Of a DNA stretch of 64,000 nt, positions 45,119 to 53,395 are shown in pieces. Position 1 is the stretch's first letter. The number at the start of each line of letters is the position of its first letter. Made by a program: the position numbers and the translations under genes. The notes beneath the pieces are model-generated. The model searched no databases. It was not told the DNA's origin and saw nothing but the letters and a program-made list of their open reading frames with translations. The stretch comes from Roseomonas sp. CECT 9278 (GTDB taxonomy: Bacteria; Pseudomonadota; Alphaproteobacteria; Acetobacterales; Acetobacteraceae): NCBI RefSeq assembly GCF_918698155.1, contig NZ_CAKKLX010000007.1, positions 111,388-175,387 of the forward strand. Direction: 5' to 3'.

Positions 45119-47536
45119 TCAGATCGGGCAGACCCCAGCCTCGCATTGCAGCCGCGCGAGGTCGACCGCCTCGGCCACGCCGGGATCGTCGATGGCGGCC
45201 GCGATGGCGCGGAAGCGGTCGGCATCGACCTCCTCCTCGGGCAGGTATTCGTAGCCGAGGTCGCGGTCGGGCCGCGACGGCAGCACGGCGCAGCAGCGCA
45301 GATGCGGCTGGTGGGCACGCAGGATGGCGCGGAACTCCTCCAGCCCGACGCGATCGGTCGCGATCTTCAGCGTGTAGGAGACCTGGTTGCCGCGCTGCGT
45401 GCCGATCCAGTGGCGTTCCAGCAGCATCAGCCAGCGATACTGTTCGGCGGGCGTGGCTTCCGGTGCGGTGACCAGGCGATCGCCGATGCCCAGGCGCTGG
45501 ATCAGCGGCAGCGTCGGGAAGCCGACGATCGAGACACCCGGGAAGGTCTCCAGCGCACGCACCGGATAGCCGCGCGCGGCATAGTCCGCGATCAGCGGAT
45601 CGCCGCCGGGCAGCCAGCCGCCCTGGCCGTCCGGCCCGCCGCGGAACTGCACCCAGCGCAGGTATTGCCGCCGCGCCGGCAGGTGCGCGCCCTCGGTCAG
45701 GCCGAACAGTTTGCTGGTGGTGCCGGCCGGCTTGATGGTGGTGACCGTCGCGGGCGCGGCCATGCCGAGCGCCGCGGCATAGGACGTCGCCTCCTGCTTC
45801 GCGGCATCCGACAGATGCGCCAGCGCGTCCCAGAAGGGTTGCGCGCGCGCGTCGTCGAGCAGGTCGCGGAAGGCCAGGCCGAAGCGCGCCCAGGCCCATT
45901 CATGCAGCCCGGTCGGGCCGATGCCGATGCGGTTGGTGCGCGCGACCTCGGCGGCATAGAGCGCATCCATCCGGTTCACCCGGATCAGGAGGCGCACGCC
46001 GAGGCGGATCGCGGCTTCCACCCGCGCATCCCAGTCGCGCGCGACATCCGGCGGCACGGCGCCGGGCGCCAGCGTGTCGAGCGCCACCGGGCAGGCCAGC
46101 AGCGGTGCGAAGTCCGCGATCACGCAATAGCCGCCGGTGACGTGCAGCACGACCTCGCCGCAGGGGTTGGTGGTCACCGGGAAATGCGCGGTGGCGGCGC
46201 GGCGCGCCACATCGGCCAGCAAGGGCGCGCCGTCCTGCACGCGATAGCGCGACGAACCGGCCTCGGCCGTGGCGGGCTTCTGCCGCGCGAAGCCGGTGCG
46301 CGCATCCTCCAGCCGGTCGCCGTTGATGAAGCCCGGTTCGCCATTCACGTAGGCACAGGCCGTGGCGGCATCGAACAGCGCGCGCGCATGGCGGGTCAGC
46401 GGTTCGTCATCCGTGCGCGCGGCGCGGTCCCAGAATTCCGCATCGACCATCAGCGAGTGGTTCGCGGTCCAGAGCCCGCCCTCCGCCTTCAGCCGCACGA
46501 AGCGCAGCGCGCCGGGGTCGCGCCAGGATTTCGTCGCCATGCGGGCGGCACGGCGGGCGCCGCCGACCTGCACCTCGGTGGACAGGATGTGGTCGGCGCG
46601 CAACGCCTGTTCCCAGGGGTGCATCGCCTGGCTGTCGCGCGCCGCCTCGATGACGTCGCGGCGCAGCATGATGAAGGCGCGCAGCAACGCAAGCGGGCCG
46701 GAGGCAGGCCGCCCCTGCATCCCCTGGATCGGCTGGCCGAGCGGGCGGATCTCCGACAGGTCGAGCAGCAGCGTGCGCCCGCGTGCGCCCTGGTGGGCCA
46801 TCCCTTCCAGGATCTCGACCGCGCGCGCCCAGCCCTCGCGCGTGTCGGCGATGCGGTGGCGCACCGCATCCGCCGGCACGCGCGCCAGGTCGTGCACCAA
46901 TTCGCGCGCCAGGAAGCCGCGCACGTCGGCTTCCTCGATGTCGCCGAAGGCGTCGGGGCCCATGCCCCAGCGCAGCAGGCCGAATTCGACGCCGAAGCGG
47001 TGCAGCGCGGCGCGCCCCTGCGGCCAGTCGGGGTGGGTGGGCGCGAGATACAGCAGCACGTCCGGCGCCTGCGCCCAATCCACCGGGCACAACGCATCGT
47101 CATAGGCGCGCCCCACCCCGGCGCCGTTCAGCAGCAGGTAGAACTTGGTGAACGACGCGCCGGCGGTGGCGCAGTTGGTGAAGACCTCCATGTTGCGCCG
47201 CGGCTGGCTGGTGTCGCCGTGCTGCAGGTGCCGCCCCGAGGTGACCAGCGCGCCGGCGGCGATGGCATTGCGAAGCTGCGCCTGCTCGGCCAGGTCGGCG
47301 GCGGTCAGGGCGCGCCCCAGCAGGCCCATGTTGCCGGCGGCGACGCGCGCGGCGACACGGCCGAAATCCTCCTGGTCCTCGGCGCGCAGCACGGTGCGCC
47401 GCGCGACCGCCAGGCCCATGCCGGGATCGAAACCGCGTGCCGGCACCGGCGCGATGCCGAAGGCGCCGCCCGGCGGGGGCGCGAGCGTGGCGGGCGCCGG
47501 CGGCGGTGCCGGCGCGGGGGCGAAACCGTCCATCAT
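45119..47536 (-). CDS. rtpR: Adenosylcobalamin-dependent ribonucleoside-triphosphate reductase (class II, monomeric type)
   Basis: The ~805-aa protein follows the Lactobacillus leichmannii RTPR plan. It has a first active-site cysteine region FTNCATAGASF, the segments RIADTREGWARAVEILEGMA and LLLDLSEIRPLGQPIQGMQG, the radical cysteine and glutamate in TTNPCGEV, a second redox cysteine in GGYCVIADF, the loop TIKPAGTTSKLFGLTEGAHL and the C-terminal shuttle pair CEAGVCPI. It reduces ribonucleotides with adenosylcobalamin, independent of oxygen. The Pro-rich N-terminal extension (~20 residues) is not part of the known fold. ATG 47536 or 47533 follows GAGGAG closely, so the exact start is uncertain. 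Confidence 0.92.
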   Translation of the reverse strand: MMDGFAPAPAPPPAPATLAPPPGGAFGIAPVPARGFDPGMGLAVARRTVLRAEDQEDFGRVAARVAAGNMGLLGRALTAADLAEQAQLRNAIAAGALVTSGRHLQHGDTSQPRRNMEVFTNCATAGASFTKFYLLLNGAGVGRAYDDALCPVDWAQAPDVLLYLAPTHPDWPQGRAALHRFGVEFGLLRWGMGPDAFGDIEEADVRGFLARELVHDLARVPADAVRHRIADTREGWARAVEILEGMAHQGARGRTLLLDLSEIRPLGQPIQGMQGRPASGPLALLRAFIMLRRDVIEAARDSQAMHPWEQALRADHILSTEVQVGGARRAARMATKSWRDPGALRFVRLKAEGGLWTANHSLMVDAEFWDRAARTDDEPLTRHARALFDAATACAYVNGEPGFINGDRLEDARTGFARQKPATAEAGSSRYRVQDGAPLLADVARRAATAHFPVTTNPCGEVVLHVTGGYCVIADFAPLLACPVALDTLAPGAVPPDVARDWDARVEAAIRLGVRLLIRVNRMDALYAAEVARTNRIGIGPTGLHEWAWARFGLAFRDLLDDARAQPFWDALAHLSDAAKQEATSYAAALGMAAPATVTTIKPAGTTSKLFGLTEGAHLPARRQYLRWVQFRGGPDGQGGWLPGGDPLIADYAARGYPVRALETFPGVSIVGFPTLPLIQRLGIGDRLVTAPEATPAEQYRWLMLLERHWIGTQRGNQVSYTLKIATDRVGLEEFRAILRAHQPHLRCCAVLPSRPDRDLGYEYLPEEEVDADRFRAIAAAIDDPGVAEAVDLARLQCEAGVCPI

Positions 47537-47765
47537 CTCCTCGGCCACCAGCCGGCGGATCGGCCGGGGCACCCCATTATATGGACATCCGAAGGCCGAT
47601 CCTGCACTACATCTTGGCGACGCTGCCTCATGGGCAGCGCATGCCCGGCAATCCGGGCCGCCCCCCACGCCCGCCGAGGCCCCGCATGACCGCCGTCCCG
47701 CCCACCGTTTCGCCCATCAGCGGCACACCCGGGGCGCCGGACGCATGCCGCTGGCGGGCCTGACC

Positions 47766-48548
47766 ATGACCCAGGCCCGCGCGCTGCTGCTCGGCGAACG
47801 CCTCGATCATCGCGGCCTGCCGCGCGAGGGCGCGCCGCTCGCCGACCCGGTCCCGCTTGCCACGCCCGAGGGCTTCACCGCCTTCGCCTTCCGCTGGGGC
47901 GCGGTGGTCTTCTTCGGCGCCACCGCCGCGCAGGAGGCCGCGGTGATCGACATGCTCAAGCCGCGCCTGACGGCGCCGCTGCCCGCCCCGATCGAGGAAA
48001 AGGCGACGATCGAGGCCGGCGCCGAGCAGGATGGCATCGACGCCGACGGCGTGATCCGCCTGCGCGACCTGTCCGTGCCGCGGCTGGCGGTGGTGGCGGA
48101 TGCGCTGGCCAAGTCGGCGGCGCTGGCGCACCAGGAGGCGCTGCTGGCGGCCGCGCTGGACCGGCTGGAGCCGGTGGTGACCACGCTTAAGACCGAGGGG
48201 CGGCTGGCCGCCTCCTCGCGCGCGCTGCACCGGCAGATCGGCCATGCGCTGGCCGCGCGCAGCCGCACCACCGCGCGCGTCGAGGCCGAGGACAAGCCCG
48301 AACTGCTGTGGGACCACCCCACGCTGGAGCGCCTGCATGCGCGCCTGGCGGACGAGTATGAATTGAAGGAACGCTCGGCCGCGCTGGACCGGAAGCTGTC
48401 GCTGATCGGCGACACCACCGAGGGCGTGCTGTCGCTGATCCACGGCCGCCGTGCCCTGGGGCTGGAGGCGGCCGTGGTGATCCTGGTGGCGATCGAGGTG
48501 GTCTTCACCCTGTGGGAATACGCGGTGAAGCCGATCTTCCTGCGCTGA
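47766..48548 (+). CDS. RMD1/YagE (DUF155) family protein
   Basis: This 260-aa protein matches the family best known from the yeast mitochondrial proteins Rmd1 and Rmd8. It begins MTQARALLLGERLDHRGLPR, has GFTAFAFRWGAVVFFGATAA (the conserved W/Y-G-x-V-V-F-F core), the helical region IRLRDLSVPRLAVVADALAK, and a C-terminal transmembrane helix AAVVILVAIEVVFTLWEYAV after RRALGLE. The bacterial function is unknown; membrane-anchored, cytosolic-facing topology is inferred. ATG 47745 is an alternative start. Its stop abuts the convergent amidase gene. Confidence 0.88.
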   Translation: MTQARALLLGERLDHRGLPREGAPLADPVPLATPEGFTAFAFRWGAVVFFGATAAQEAAVIDMLKPRLTAPLPAPIEEKATIEAGAEQDGIDADGVIRLRDLSVPRLAVVADALAKSAALAHQEALLAAALDRLEPVVTTLKTEGRLAASSRALHRQIGHALAARSRTTARVEAEDKPELLWDHPTLERLHARLADEYELKERSAALDRKLSLIGDTTEGVLSLIHGRRALGLEAAVVILVAIEVVFTLWEYAVKPIFLR

Positions 48549-49934
48549 TCACCCCGCCATGGCGGGCCGGCGCGACCGCCATGTCGTGGCGCTCTCGTAG
48601 GCATGGCCGGCGCGCAGCACCGTCGCATCCTCGAAGGGCCGGCCGACCAGCTGCGCGCCGACCGGCAGGCCGTGTTCGCCGAAGCCGGCGCAGACCGTCA
48701 GCGCCGGCTGGCCGGTCAGGTTGAAGGGGATGGTGAAGTTGGCGACCTCGAAGGACGTCCACTTGCCGGGCACGGTGATGAGCGGCGCCTCGGACGGCTG
48801 CGCCGCGGTCAGCAGCAGGTCGCAGCCTTCCATCGCCGTCGCCACGGCATCGCACAATTCCCGCCGGCGGCGTTGCGCCTGCAGGTAGTCGGCGGCGGTG
48901 ATGGTGCCGGCCAGCGCCAGGCGCTCGCGCAGGTATTCGCCATAGTCGCGGAACCGCGTGCGAAGCCAGGGCTCGTGCACGGCGAAGGCATCGGCGGCCA
49001 GGATCAGCCAGCCGGCGGCGTTGAAATCCTGCAGCGGCGGCAGCGTCACGGTGCTGACGGTGGCGCCCTGCGCTTCCAGCACCCGCGCCACATCGGCGAT
49101 GCCGGCGGCGACACCCGCGCTGACCGGGAAATCGGCTTCGTGGAAATGCCGGATCACGCCGATCCGCAGCCCCTTCACGCCGCCATTCAGCCCCGACAGC
49201 AGGTCGGGCTTCGGCCGCTTCGCGCTGGATGGGTCGGCCGGGTCATGGCCGGTCAGGGCATCGAGCAGGATGGCGCAATCCTCGACCGTCCAGGCCAGCG
49301 GCCCGACCGTGTCCAGGCTGTGCGACAGCGGCAGCACGCCGGTGCGCGAGCACAGCCCATAGGTCGGCTTGATGCCGGCCGTGCCGCACAGCGCGGCCGG
49401 GCCGCGGATCGACCCGCCGGTATCCGAGCCCGTGCCGCCCAGGATCACGCCGGCGGCCACCGCCGCCCCGGTGCCGGACGACGAGCCCGAGGTGAAGCGC
49501 GCCGTATCCCAGGGGTTGCGCGCCGGCGGCCACGGCAGGTCGAAGGACGGCCCGCCCCAGGCGAATTCGTGCGTCGCGAGCTTGCCGAGCGACACCGCCC
49601 CGGCATCCGCCCAGGCGCGCACCGCGGCGGCATCCTGCGCGGGCACGTGGTGTTCCAGCACGCGCGAATGCGCCGTGGTGGGGATGCCGGCGGTCTCGTA
49701 GATGTCCTTGTGCGCGATCGGGATGCCATCGAGGGGACCGCGCAGCGCACCGGCCATCTGCCGTGCCTCGGCGGCCTTGGCCTGCGCCAGCGCGACGTCG
49801 GGCGTGAAGCGGATGAAGGCGTGGATCTGCGGGTTCAGCGCCTGCGCGCGCGCGAGGCGGTCCTTCATGAACTCGACCGGCGAGAGCTGCCTCGCCGCGA
49901 TCTGCCGCGCGGCCTCGGCGATGGTCGGGATCAT
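48549..49934 (-). CDS. Amidase (amidase-signature family)
   Basis: This 461-aa hydrolase has the Ser-cisSer-Lys triad: Lys in GIPIAHKDIYETAGIPT, cis-Ser and the GGSS-like loop in RFTSGSSSGTGAAVAAG, and the nucleophile Ser in GSDTGGSIRGPAALCGTAGI. It is like GatA and AtzE. The small AtzG-like protein encoded just upstream overlaps it by ATGA, so the active form is probably a heteromeric AtzE/AtzG-type complex. The substrate is unknown; biuret-type carboxyamide compounds or other amides are possible. It is complete and in one frame. Confidence 0.93.
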   Translation of the reverse strand: MIPTIAEAARQIAARQLSPVEFMKDRLARAQALNPQIHAFIRFTPDVALAQAKAAEARQMAGALRGPLDGIPIAHKDIYETAGIPTTAHSRVLEHHVPAQDAAAVRAWADAGAVSLGKLATHEFAWGGPSFDLPWPPARNPWDTARFTSGSSSGTGAAVAAGVILGGTGSDTGGSIRGPAALCGTAGIKPTYGLCSRTGVLPLSHSLDTVGPLAWTVEDCAILLDALTGHDPADPSSAKRPKPDLLSGLNGGVKGLRIGVIRHFHEADFPVSAGVAAGIADVARVLEAQGATVSTVTLPPLQDFNAAGWLILAADAFAVHEPWLRTRFRDYGEYLRERLALAGTITAADYLQAQRRRRELCDAVATAMEGCDLLLTAAQPSEAPLITVPGKWTSFEVANFTIPFNLTGQPALTVCAGFGEHGLPVGAQLVGRPFEDATVLRAGHAYESATTWRSRRPAMAG

Positions 49935-50125
49935 GGCGTGGCCGCCCGCGGCGCGAAGGTCACGGCCATCTCGGCGCCGGCCTCGCGCGGGGTGCGCACG
50001 CGCGCGGCCATGGCCAGGATGTGGCCGGAGACGGCGCGGATGCCCTCGCGCTCGGCCGCGGTCAGCGGGATGCCGTGGCGCGCCATCAGCGCGTCGAATT
50101 GCGGCTTGTCCATCGGGTCGGGCAT
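49931..50125 (-). CDS. AtzG-like small subunit (DUF4089 type, 64 aa)
   Basis: This small helical protein (DKPQFDALMARHGIPLTAAE, GIRAVSGHILAMAARVRTPR) matches the AtzG/DUF4089 pattern, a GatC-like partner that stabilises AtzE-type amidases. The start at 50125 is set by AGGAG six bases upstream; a longer frame from 50143 lacks such a site. Its stop overlaps the amidase start (ATGA), the same gene order as in atzG-atzE, so coupled synthesis of a 1:1 complex is expected. Confidence 0.85.
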   Translation of the reverse strand: MPDPMDKPQFDALMARHGIPLTAAEREGIRAVSGHILAMAARVRTPREAGAEMAVTFAPRAATP

Positions 50126-50191
50126 GGCGGCGGGCTCCTGCACGGGGAGCCCGCAGTATGGACGCCCCCGCGCGCGGGGGAAGCCCGGTGG

Positions 50192-53100
50192 TCAGAGGAA
50201 GAACACGTAGTCCGTCAGCGCCGTCGCCGCCGTGCCCTGCAGCGTCGCGACCAGCGACAGCTCGCCAGCCGAGACCGCGGCATTCGCATCCGCCGCGGTG
50301 AACAGGAACAGCGCGCTCGACACGCCATCGTCGATCGCGAACAGCCTGCTGTCACCGACCGCATAGGCGCCGGTGGCCGACCCGATGCGCGCCGCGGCGC
50401 CGGCAGCGTCCAGCGCGCCGCCATTGGCGGTGAAGACCACCACTTCCGCCCCCACGCCGAAGCCCCCCGGCGCGCCCCTCACCACCGTGCCTTCGACCAA
50501 GGTATCGCCATCGCCGATCGCGATGGCGGCCATCCTGACCGAGAGGCGGTCGGCCCCCGAGACGAAGTCGGTCACGATGTCGCTGCCGATACGGCTGTCG
50601 AAGGTGAACCTGTCCACGCCCGTGCCACCGGTCAGCCGGTCCGAACCCGCGCCGCCGGTCAGGAAATCGCCGCCGCCGCCGCCCTCGATGGTGTCGTTGC
50701 CGGCGTCGCCGACCAGCGAATTGGTCAAGGCCGTGCCGGTGATGATGTTGGCGGCCTGGTTTCCGCGACCGAAACTCGCAATCCCGGTCAGCGTGAGGTG
50801 CTCGAAATTGGCCTGCAGCACCCAGTTCACGGAGGACTGGATGGTGTCGATCCCGCCCGCGGGGCCGGCCAGTTCTATCGTGATGTCGATGCTGTCGTCG
50901 GCGATGTAGAGGTCGTTGCCATTGCCCCCGGCCATGGAATCGCCGCCGGCGCCGCCATCCAGCACGTCATCCGCGTTGCCGCCCACCAGCGTGTCGATGC
51001 CGCCCTCGCCGCGCAGCGTATCGTTGCCGTCGGCGCCGCTGAGTTCGTTGGCACCCGCATTGCCGATGATGATATTGGCCACCGCATTGCCGGCGCCGCC
51101 GAGGCCGGCCGTGCCGGTCAGGACCAGGTGTTCGATCGTCGGCGCGAATTCGAGCGTCCAGCTCACCGAGGATTGGATGGTGTCGCTGCCGTTGCTCGCG
51201 GCGCCCGCCTCGCTGACGATGTCGGTGACGTCATCGACCACGTACAGGTCATTTCCCGTCCCGCCGAACGCGGTATCGGTGCCGGTGCCGCCATCGAGCG
51301 TGTCGTTGTCATTGCCGCCCACCAGGCTGTCCGTGCCGCCGTCGCCCTGCAGCCGGTCGTTGCCGATGCTGCCTTCCAGCGTATCGTTGCCCAGCCCGCC
51401 ATTCAGCGTGTCGTTGCCAGCCTGCCCGAGCAGGCGGTTGTTGCCGGCATTGCCGGCGATGATGTTGTTGGCGCCATTGCCGATGCCCAGCAGGTTGGCG
51501 CGCCCGGTCAGCGTCAGGTTCTCGATATTGGCACCCAGCGTGTAGTTGATCGAGCTCTCGACCTTGTCGATGCCGCCATTGGCAAGTTCGACGATCACGT
51601 CCTTGCGGTTGATCACATAGGTATCGTCGCCCGCCGCGCCGCGCAGCGTGTCGAACAGCAGCGGGTTCGACACGCGGTAGATGTCGCTCAGCGTGCCGTT
51701 GCCGTCGGTGCCGGCCAGGCTGGACGCGCCGGATTCAAAGACGATCCAGTCGCCACCCAATGAGATCTGCGGCGCGCCGCTCGCCTGGTTCGCCTGCGTG
51801 GTGGCGGTGCGCGAGACCAGCGCGATCGCGCCGGTGAACAGGTCCTTCACGAACACGTCGGCGAAGCCGTTGGTGTCGCCCGGCACCAGCCCGTCCGAGA
51901 AGGACCGGAACACCACGAAGCGCCCATCGCCCGAGACCGAGGCATCCTGGCTGCCGAGCGCCACCTGCCCGCCCGAGGCGGTCTCGGACACGCGCGTGAA
52001 GACGCCGGTCGCGATGTCGTAGGCATAGACGTCGTTCGCGTTGTTGGTGTCGCCGGCCTCCAGCGCCTTGGTGGTGTCGAACACCACGACGCCGCCATAG
52101 CCGTCGGAGAAGGCCACGTCGGGGCGCAGGCTGTCGAACTGCCCGGCGGTCGCCTCGGTCAGGTTGGTGCGCGTGCCGGTCGTGCGGTCGAACAGGAAGA
52201 TGTCGATCCGTGCGTTCGTATCGCCGGCGGTGAGGTTGCTCGCGGCGCTCTGGAACACGACGTAGCGGCCATCGACGGAGATCTTGGCGAAGCGGCTCTC
52301 GCCATTGCCGTCGGTGCCGGCCAGGCTGGTCGAGACGCGCGTGATCGCCCCCGTGTCGCGGTCCTTGAGGAAGATGTCCTCGAAGCTGCTGTTGCCGCCG
52401 GCGACCAGGTTGGACGACCGGCTTTCGAACACCACGAAGCGCCCGTCGCCCGACAGGTCCGGCGCGGCGCCACCCAGGTTGCCCAGCACGCCGCCCGCGC
52501 TGCGCGAGACCGCCTCGATCGCGGCGGAGGTGGTGCTCGCGACGAACACCGTGTTGCTCGGCGTGCCGGCCGGCGAAAGCAGCTGCGACGTGCTGACGAA
52601 GGCGAGCGAGCCGCCATCCGCGGAGATCACCGCATCGCCCGAACCCGACAGCCCCGCCACGCCGGCGGCGGATTTGTGTTCGTTCGTGACCGTGCCGGTG
52701 GTCATGTCCTTGACCAGCACGTCGGTCGCGCTGTTGCTGGTGCTGCCGAACCCGGTCCAGCCGCCCTCGAAGGCCACGAAGCGGCCATCGGCGGAGATGG
52801 TGGGCGCGAAGCTCGCGGTCGGCGCGCCGGTGGTCCCGACACGCGACACATGCGTCAGCAGCGTCATCGCGCCATTGCCGACCAGCAGGTCGCCCAGGGC
52901 ACCGCCGGCGATCAGGTCGGCGCCCTCCAGCCCCTGGATCTGCAGGATGCCGCCGGCCAGCGCCGGCACGCCGCTGTAGTCGGCGCCGAGGAAATCATCG
53001 AAGCGCCCCGGCTGCCCATCGCCCACCAGCAGGTCGCCCCCACCGGCGAAGGCGAACAGGTCGGAATCGAGCTGTGCCAGGCTGACACCATCAAGGTAGA

Positions 53101-53260
53101 TCGTCTTTGCCCCGAAGGTGACGGCGATATTGGCGCCGACCTGCACGAAGCGCACCTTGGCGGCGGTCGCGCCCACCACGTCGATGTTCAGCACATCGAC
53201 CGCGGGGTCATACGCGATGTGCTGCCGGTTGGTCAGCGCGCTGAAGGCGAACACGGCCAT
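50192..53260 (-). CDS. Beta-propeller plus RTX calcium-binding repeat protein
   Basis: This 1022-aa protein has residues 140-540 with at least seven TolB/PD40-like blade repeats (patterns like ISADGRFVAFEG ... DVLVKDMTTG and GDGRFVVFRSFSD ... ADVFVKDLFTG). Residues 580-930 carry RTX nonapeptide clusters (GGLGNDTLEGSIGNDRLQGD, GGNDNDTLDGGTGTDTAFGG, GGAGSDRLTGGTGVDRFTFD) alternating with IENLTLTGRANLLGIGNGAN-type modules. There is no N-terminal signal peptide, and the C-terminus ends in a hydrophobic DYVFFL. Type I secretion and Ca2+-dependent folding outside the cell are expected. No ABC/MFP secretion genes are adjacent. CGGAG precedes ATG 53260. Confidence 0.9.
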   Translation of the reverse strand: MAVFAFSALTNRQHIAYDPAVDVLNIDVVGATAAKVRFVQVGANIAVTFGAKTIYLDGVSLAQLDSDLFAFAGGGDLLVGDGQPGRFDDFLGADYSGVPALAGGILQIQGLEGADLIAGGALGDLLVGNGAMTLLTHVSRVGTTGAPTASFAPTISADGRFVAFEGGWTGFGSTSNSATDVLVKDMTTGTVTNEHKSAAGVAGLSGSGDAVISADGGSLAFVSTSQLLSPAGTPSNTVFVASTTSAAIEAVSRSAGGVLGNLGGAAPDLSGDGRFVVFESRSSNLVAGGNSSFEDIFLKDRDTGAITRVSTSLAGTDGNGESRFAKISVDGRYVVFQSAASNLTAGDTNARIDIFLFDRTTGTRTNLTEATAGQFDSLRPDVAFSDGYGGVVVFDTTKALEAGDTNNANDVYAYDIATGVFTRVSETASGGQVALGSQDASVSGDGRFVVFRSFSDGLVPGDTNGFADVFVKDLFTGAIALVSRTATTQANQASGAPQISLGGDWIVFESGASSLAGTDGNGTLSDIYRVSNPLLFDTLRGAAGDDTYVINRKDVIVELANGGIDKVESSINYTLGANIENLTLTGRANLLGIGNGANNIIAGNAGNNRLLGQAGNDTLNGGLGNDTLEGSIGNDRLQGDGGTDSLVGGNDNDTLDGGTGTDTAFGGTGNDLYVVDDVTDIVSEAGAASNGSDTIQSSVSWTLEFAPTIEHLVLTGTAGLGGAGNAVANIIIGNAGANELSGADGNDTLRGEGGIDTLVGGNADDVLDGGAGGDSMAGGNGNDLYIADDSIDITIELAGPAGGIDTIQSSVNWVLQANFEHLTLTGIASFGRGNQAANIITGTALTNSLVGDAGNDTIEGGGGGDFLTGGAGSDRLTGGTGVDRFTFDSRIGSDIVTDFVSGADRLSVRMAAIAIGDGDTLVEGTVVRGAPGGFGVGAEVVVFTANGGALDAAGAAARIGSATGAYAVGDSRLFAIDDGVSSALFLFTAADANAAVSAGELSLVATLQGTAATALTDYVFFL

Positions 53261-53395
53261 GGAGACGCTCCGTCCTGCGTGATGAGGGCGCCCGATACGC
53301 CATCGTCACGGTGCAGGATGCCCGTTGCAGGGCCGGCGTGTCATGAATGATTTCACGCTGCCGTGATGTGGCGCACACAAGGTGTGCAGGCGCCG

